This document shows, piece after piece, positions 60,432 through 64,000 of a DNA stretch of 64,000 nucleotides (position 1 is its first letter; each line of letters begins with the position of its first letter). Made by a program: the position numbers and the translations under genes. The notes below the pieces were generated by a model. The model was not told the DNA's origin. It did not search any database and saw nothing but the letters and a program-made list of their open reading frames with translations. Source of the stretch: Nitrospirota bacterium (lineage in GTDB: Bacteria > Nitrospirota > Thermodesulfovibrionia > Thermodesulfovibrionales > Dissulfurispiraceae); NCBI GenBank assembly GCA_021792185.1, contig JAJYVD010000004.1, forward strand, positions 22,294-86,293, written 5' to 3'.

Positions 60432-61619
60432 TTATTTACGATACTTTACAAGTATGGAATACGGTGAAAAGTTGACTAAATGAAACATTCCTCTCTGCGC
60501 TATACTGTTGGCAAGATAGATTGTATTTTCAGGATAACTAACGACAAACTCTCCAAGCCCTTTTTCCTCCACGTTCGTTACCCACGCGAGATGCTGCAAA
60601 GCGTCCTTTACCTCGAAGTTGGCGCTTATGTCCGTAACGCCGTCCACCTTAACATTTATCTTCTTTGCAATGCCTTTTATATATTGGCCAAGCTTTTCTA
60701 AAATAACAGGCGTCATCTTTTGCGCCAAATCCTTCATTCCGTTTGCAGCAGCATCTTCCACATTAATCGCAAGTCCTTTCCCTTCTTCGGTTCCTGCTGT
60801 AAGAATAACAGTTCTACCGGAAGCATCGCGGGTTACAATGCGGTAGGTAAGTCTAACGGTAACGTTATTGAAAGGCATGGAGACACCGTATCCTATATCT
60901 TCGCCCTTTCTTGTGGAAATGGCGTAATCTACCTTGCCTATGAGGATCACGTTGGAAAGAAACTTATACATAAGGGTTCTCATTGTAAGAAAATTGCCGC
61001 TCTTTATCGCATCCTCTACTTCCCTCGCCTCCATTGCATGAGTAGGCGCGACATCCGTAACAGTATAACCCTGCTCTATCAGCCTTCCTATGAGTGTTTC
61101 GGACAGTATATTTGTCTCGTCGTATTCATCCCTTGTCTCAAGCCCGCTCCTCTGTGTTTTGCTATAAGGTGTTTTGTATTTTTCTTCGAATTCTTTTACC
61201 ACTTTCGGCTTTCTTGCTGGTATAAAAACGGCTACAGAATTATTGAGCGCAAGAGATGAAAGGGCTTCCTTTGCCTTTGTGGGTTCTACACAGGCATTTA
61301 TCTTCACCCATATGGTATCCTTCCTGTTTTCCTCCCTCAATATTTTATGCCCTGTAACAACGCCTCTTATCTGCTTGCTTACGGCATCGTCCACAAGCGC
61401 CATATTCTGCACTACCGATTGCGCCTTTACCTCAACGCCTACGGCCTGCTCCACAGCCGCCCACTTAGCACGCGCAACGGCCTCGGCCTTTGCCGCAAAC
61501 ACGTCGTTATTTACAATAACGGCCTCGCCTTCGGAATCTATGCATTTTGTCTCGCAGAAGGCCTCCTGCGAAGAAAAAATGAACATAAAGAGCAGCAAAA
61601 CAACTACTTTCCCGAACAC
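60432..61619 (-). CDS. LPP20/FlgT-like exported protein
   Basis: A protein of about 395 residues. GTG 61619 is preferred because GGAGG lies 6 nt upstream; the ATG at 61634 contains that Shine-Dalgarno. Signal peptide to EAFC. The FlgT-like part is AEAVARAKWAAVEQAVGVEVKAQSVV and GVVTGHKILREENRKDTIWVKINACVEP. The middle is a separate CsgG/LptE-like part (LIEQGYTVTDVAPTH). It is the first gene after the promoter at 61677-61705. Confidence 0.8.
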   Translation of the reverse strand: MFGKVVVLLLFMFIFSSQEAFCETKCIDSEGEAVIVNNDVFAAKAEAVARAKWAAVEQAVGVEVKAQSVVQNMALVDDAVSKQIRGVVTGHKILREENRKDTIWVKINACVEPTKAKEALSSLALNNSVAVFIPARKPKVVKEFEEKYKTPYSKTQRSGLETRDEYDETNILSETLIGRLIEQGYTVTDVAPTHAMEAREVEDAIKSGNFLTMRTLMYKFLSNVILIGKVDYAISTRKGEDIGYGVSMPFNNVTVRLTYRIVTRDASGRTVILTAGTEEGKGLAINVEDAAANGMKDLAQKMTPVILEKLGQYIKGIAKKINVKVDGVTDISANFEVKDALQHLAWVTNVEEKGLGEFVVSYPENTIYLANSIAQRGMFHLVNFSPYSILVKYRK

Positions 61620-61676
61620 AGTTACCCTCCTCATTATTATAGGTTTACACCTAAGCGTGTTTATTATTCTAATTCA

Positions 61677-61705
61677 AGAATATATCAATGCCTGCGCCCA
61701 GTCAA
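61677..61705 (-). promoter_or_regulatory. Sigma-70-type promoter for the 61619 operon
   Basis: TTGACT-N17-TATTCT on the minus strand, preceded by ATGTGAATTTTACC, which differs at two positions from the element upstream of the promoters at 59454 and 63618. Confidence 0.6.
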
Positions 61706-61787
61706 GGTAAAATTCACATAATACACTATTCACCCATGAATATCTTCTTCGGGGCAAAATTTTTGCGAATAAAATACGCCTATTCCT

Positions 61788-62519
61788 TCACTCAGCCATT
61801 CCTGTCAACTGGAAGGCCGCCCAGAAGTAAGGATGTTCATACTGTTTTTTTACCGCAAGCTGTGCCTCTCTCAAGGCATCGCGTTTATTGGTCTTTTTCA
61901 GGTTGGAATAAAATCCTGTCATTAATTGCGAGGTTGCCAAGTCGTCTACCTTCCAAAGAGTATTAATAATTGACGGCGTGCCGGCATAGATAAAAGCCCT
62001 TGTAAATCCAACCAGTTCATCTCCTCGGTTGATTTTGCCGATTGCTGTCTCACAGGCGCTTAATACGACAAGAGATGAATTTATACTTAGCGAGAAAACT
62101 TCTTCCGCCGTTAAGTCGCCGTCATTTAGGCTATCTTTTGCAAGCTTTAGTGCCGATTTCATAGGGTTCTGTTGATTTAACTCACTATGGGTCGCAAAGT
62201 GCAGCATGCTATATTTGTCAGCAAGTATTTTAGCCTTTGTTTCAGTAGCATCCCTTCTTATATACAGTTCAGATTTTGGATACATCCCCGCTATTTCACT
62301 TGCTTCCATCTCTGCAAAATTAAGATTAAATATCGGATTTTCAAGGTCGGCATTACCAAAAGACAACACACCACCTTCAGCTTTCTGTTTTTTCTTAGTT
62401 ACAAATTTCATTAGGCTTGCGCTCGAAAGATAAGAAATTGGATAATCCTCAACGAGATACCTGCCTTCCGTAGTGATCAGTGATTGAAAAGGCATATAAT
62501 GCAAAATGTCGTGCGGCAC
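61788..62519 (-). pseudogene. 5'-truncated CHAT-domain protease
   Basis: The frame starts at GTG 62519 inside the CHAT core (VPHDILHYMPFQSL) and runs to the normal end AAFQLTGMAE. The catalytic His (LHFATHSELNQ) and Cys (LSACETAIG) are kept. In-frame codons upstream match a CHAT (ITLKEGDELVI) until a TAA about 15 codons before, so the TPR-bearing N-terminal part of the gene is lost. A CHAT core alone might still fold, but I treat it as a truncated gene. A 3'-end relic of a second copy is at 42757-42830. Confidence 0.75.
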
Positions 62520-62567
62520 AATTACAAGTTCGTCCCCTTCCTTAAGAGTTATGTTTTAAAAAAGTGT

Positions 62568-62891
62568 TTATAGAATACCTTTAGGCCCATGAACTTTATC
62601 TATAATCTCAAGATTCTGATCTCTAATCTCCCAGTCCCTTTGAATCAACCGCCAAATCAACCAGATAACTATGCTGCCAATCAACAGGCTGATGATAGCA
62701 ATTAAACCGCCCTTAGCAAAAGAAGCTGCTAACAATCCCGCTTCTACTACAACGAGTGTTTGCGTTCGACTCCAACTGAGTTTATCTTGGTGGAGATAAT
62801 ATGTAACCAGAAATCTGTAGACCTCATTATCAAGAGAAGTATGGTCAGGCTGCTAACCTGTTGAACTAACATCTTCTTGAGTACCGCTCAT
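62568..62891 (-). pseudogene. Small two-helix membrane protein gene with in-frame TAG
   Basis: Read from ATG 62891 (MSGTQEDVSSTG), the frame meets TAG at 62855-62853 (codon 13) and then stays open for about 94 codons, including two hydrophobic helices (TLVVVEAGLLAASF, LIAIISLLIGSIVIWLIW) and a charged end. This is probably a nonsense-mutated gene. No in-frame ATG follows the stop. The region 62520-63081 has no other gene; it ends in the hairpin at 62964-62996. Confidence 0.6.
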
Positions 62892-62963
62892 TCCTAATCC
62901 CTCTAAATTAAAATAATTACTTTTTGTATAGGCAGCAGACAAAATATTTTTTTATTTCCAAGA

Positions 62964-62996
62964 ATAAGAAGGGCGTGCCTTGCACGCCCTTCTTAT
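62964..62996. terminator. Perfect 15-bp hairpin downstream of HicA
   Basis: ATAAGAAGGGCGTGC and GCACGCCCTTCTTAT with a CTT loop. It follows the hicA stop by about 85 bp. AT-rich sequence (AATAAAAAAATATTTT) lies beyond it on the minus strand, so it may terminate hicBA. Confidence 0.6.
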
Positions 62997-63081
62997 GAGT
63001 TTTATATACTCCTTGATAAGTCTGTCTGTGCAGAATCAATGCAGGAGGCTTACTTACCCCATTTGTCCCCTTATTCAAAAG

Positions 63082-63312
63082 TTAAATTTTCTCTAAAAGC
63101 TCAAAATATTCTTGCCTGCTCATATTCGCTGTTCGCATATTATTCTTAATTATCTCAACATCAATCTCATCGTATTCAGGAATAACTACCGCCCGTTTTG
63201 CATTCGGGCATGTTAAAACATGATGCGAACCTTCTTTGCGCTTATACTTACAACCAAACATCTCAAATATCTTCAATTGTGTCTTCCAGTCGGTCGGGAA
63301 TATCCTCGGCAT
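63082..63312 (-). CDS. HicA-like toxin
   Basis: A 76-residue HicA-type dsRNA-binding-fold protein with the catalytic-His context KEGSHHVLTCP and VVIPEYDEIDVEIIKN. The ATG overlaps the HicB stop by one base (TGATG). Expected mRNA interferase activity when unopposed. Confidence 0.85.
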   Translation of the reverse strand: MPRIFPTDWKTQLKIFEMFGCKYKRKEGSHHVLTCPNAKRAVVIPEYDEIDVEIIKNNMRTANMSRQEYFELLEKI

Positions 63313-63590
63313 CAGGCAACCTGCAAAACCTGCTTTTCAAATCCAATAATATCAGAATACTGCTCTACGATATCGTCCTTGACTACGAAGCCGCATTCTG
63401 CCAGATAATCTTCAAATGTTCCCATTTCTTTCATCTCGGCAAACTGAATCCTTGCAACTTCCATCAGGTTTTCTTTAGCTTTCTCTATGGTTTCTCCCTG
63501 AGCTACGATATCAAGCTCCGGTATTCTGGCTATAACCCATTTCTCTTTTTGCCATAATTCAATTGTTACTTTTAACTTTTGTATATCCAT
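63312..63590 (-). CDS. HicB-like antitoxin
   Basis: A 92-residue HicB-type protein: KLKVTIELWQKEKWVIARIPELDIVAQGETIEKAKENLMEV is the usual pseudo-RNase H-like start. Here it precedes HicA, an order seen in some systems. The promoter is at 63618-63646. The C-terminal DNA-binding part is short, so autoregulation is uncertain. Confidence 0.85.
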   Translation of the reverse strand: MDIQKLKVTIELWQKEKWVIARIPELDIVAQGETIEKAKENLMEVARIQFAEMKEMGTFEDYLAECGFVVKDDIVEQYSDIIGFEKQVLQVA

Positions 63591-63617
63591 TTATCCTCCT
63601 GAAAAGCATCTTCACTC

Positions 63618-63646
63618 AATATACAAAAGAGCAGCAAACCTGTCAA
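63618..63646 (-). promoter_or_regulatory. Sigma-70 promoter of hicBA
   Basis: TTGACA-N17-TATATT on the minus strand, close to consensus. The 14-mer GGTAATTTTCACAT (63647-63660 on plus) lies immediately upstream, identical to that at 59483-59496. Confidence 0.7.
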
Positions 63647-63659
63647 GGTAATTTTCACA

Positions 63660-63854
63660 TTGAAACCGGATAGGTATAGACATATTAACCAGTTTATAGA
63701 GGCAATTGAGATAGAAGGAGAAGAAGGCAAGGGGATTAAGGAAGAGATAAGCAGAAAAGAGGCTGCCCACCGAATACTCGGTATAATGAAGAAGTTGGGT
63801 TTACCCTGGCAGAGAAAGACCCAACCACTTCCCGGATGGAGGGGCAGCCTATGA
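63660..63854 (+). CDS. Uncharacterised 64-residue protein (only plus-strand candidate)
   Basis: A TTG-started frame with protein-like composition: a charged helix (IEIEGEEGKGIKEEISRKEAAHRIL) and ending LPWQRKTQPLPGWRGSL. I do not recognise it. It may be a fragment of a transposon or a small regulatory protein. No good Shine-Dalgarno is seen, so this is a weak call. The last 145 bp of the window show no gene. Confidence 0.35.
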   Translation: MKPDRYRHINQFIEAIEIEGEEGKGIKEEISRKEAAHRILGIMKKLGLPWQRKTQPLPGWRGSL

Positions 63855-64000
63855 GTATTTTATATCATGAACTTACATTAGTGTCCGACAGTTTTTAACA
63901 TGAAAGCATATAACCTATTGAAAGCGTAACATAAAATGACATTAGCATCTGTTATCGACTTGAAAAATTTGCAGCCAGACCGTCATCATTCCGGGAACAC

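Noticed and set aside
62568..62891. UAG read as pyrrolysine, given corrinoid methyltransferases in the window
   Set aside because: The protein is a small membrane protein, not a methylamine methyltransferase, and no pyl genes are visible; a nonsense mutation is simpler.
63660..64000. Insertion sequence at the right edge
   Set aside because: No transposase motif and no terminal repeats could be confirmed in the visible 340 bp.

Overview
The window comes from a bacterial chromosome with moderate GC. Every confident gene lies on the minus strand, so the layout is best read from high to low coordinates. The gene content (a nos cluster linked to a Rieske/cytochrome b complex and a GltD-like flavoprotein, a corrinoid methyl-transfer module, many NtrC/sigma-54 features, and lipoprotein-rich envelope genes) suggests a Nitrospirota-like or related anaerobic lineage. 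That assignment is inferred from gene style and is not proven by any marker gene.

Region 1 (about 21956 down to 1) is one long nitrous-oxide-reduction operon. In order it holds a GltD-like FAD/4Fe-4S oxidoreductase, a Rieske protein, cytochrome b, a hexaheme c subunit, two paralogous diheme cytochromes c and a NosZ with a Tat signal. Then come a NosR-type FMN domain protein, a fusion of the NosR polyferredoxin half with NosD, NosF, NosY and a SCO protein. The SCO protein appears to read through an in-frame UGA into a DUF1573 domain, with a SECIS-like hairpin just downstream. The operon ends with a transglutaminase-like protein, a thioredoxin-like protein, a cupredoxin, NosL, a Cys-rich metal-binding protein, a second NosL-like protein, and a MacB-type ABC exporter with a polytopic membrane protein cut by the window edge. 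A sigma-54 promoter at 22162-22175 and paired GRCAT...TGCCCC palindromes precede the operon.

Region 2 (about 29406 down to 22357) holds a corrinoid protein, a UroD-type methyltransferase, a DUF1638 protein, a RACo-type activator, a GAF histidine kinase and an NtrC-type regulator, apparently as one sigma-54 operon. The regulator is the obvious candidate to drive the nos operon. Region 3 (about 37623 down to 29413) holds a small secreted protein, hemP, an OprC/NosA-type copper TonB receptor, ThiF, TusA, a homocitrate-synthase-like enzyme, a cupin, a second ThiF, a class V aminotransferase and a UPF0756 membrane protein. It looks like a copper uptake locus linked to a sulfur-transfer biosynthetic pathway. 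The same palindromic motifs and another sigma-54 box lie upstream.

Region 4 (about 63646 down to 37846) is an envelope and protease island. It carries five exported caspase-like (C14) proteins, one of them fused to a complete S41/PDZ protease, and a 5'-truncated CHAT protease. Around these are CsgG/FlgO/FlgT/LPP20-like proteins, an S-layer-like lipoprotein, a transglutaminase, four toxin-antitoxin modules (DUF3368/RHH, DUF5615/DUF433, HEPN/MNT, HicAB), degenerate gene copies and 3'-end relics that record repeated duplication.
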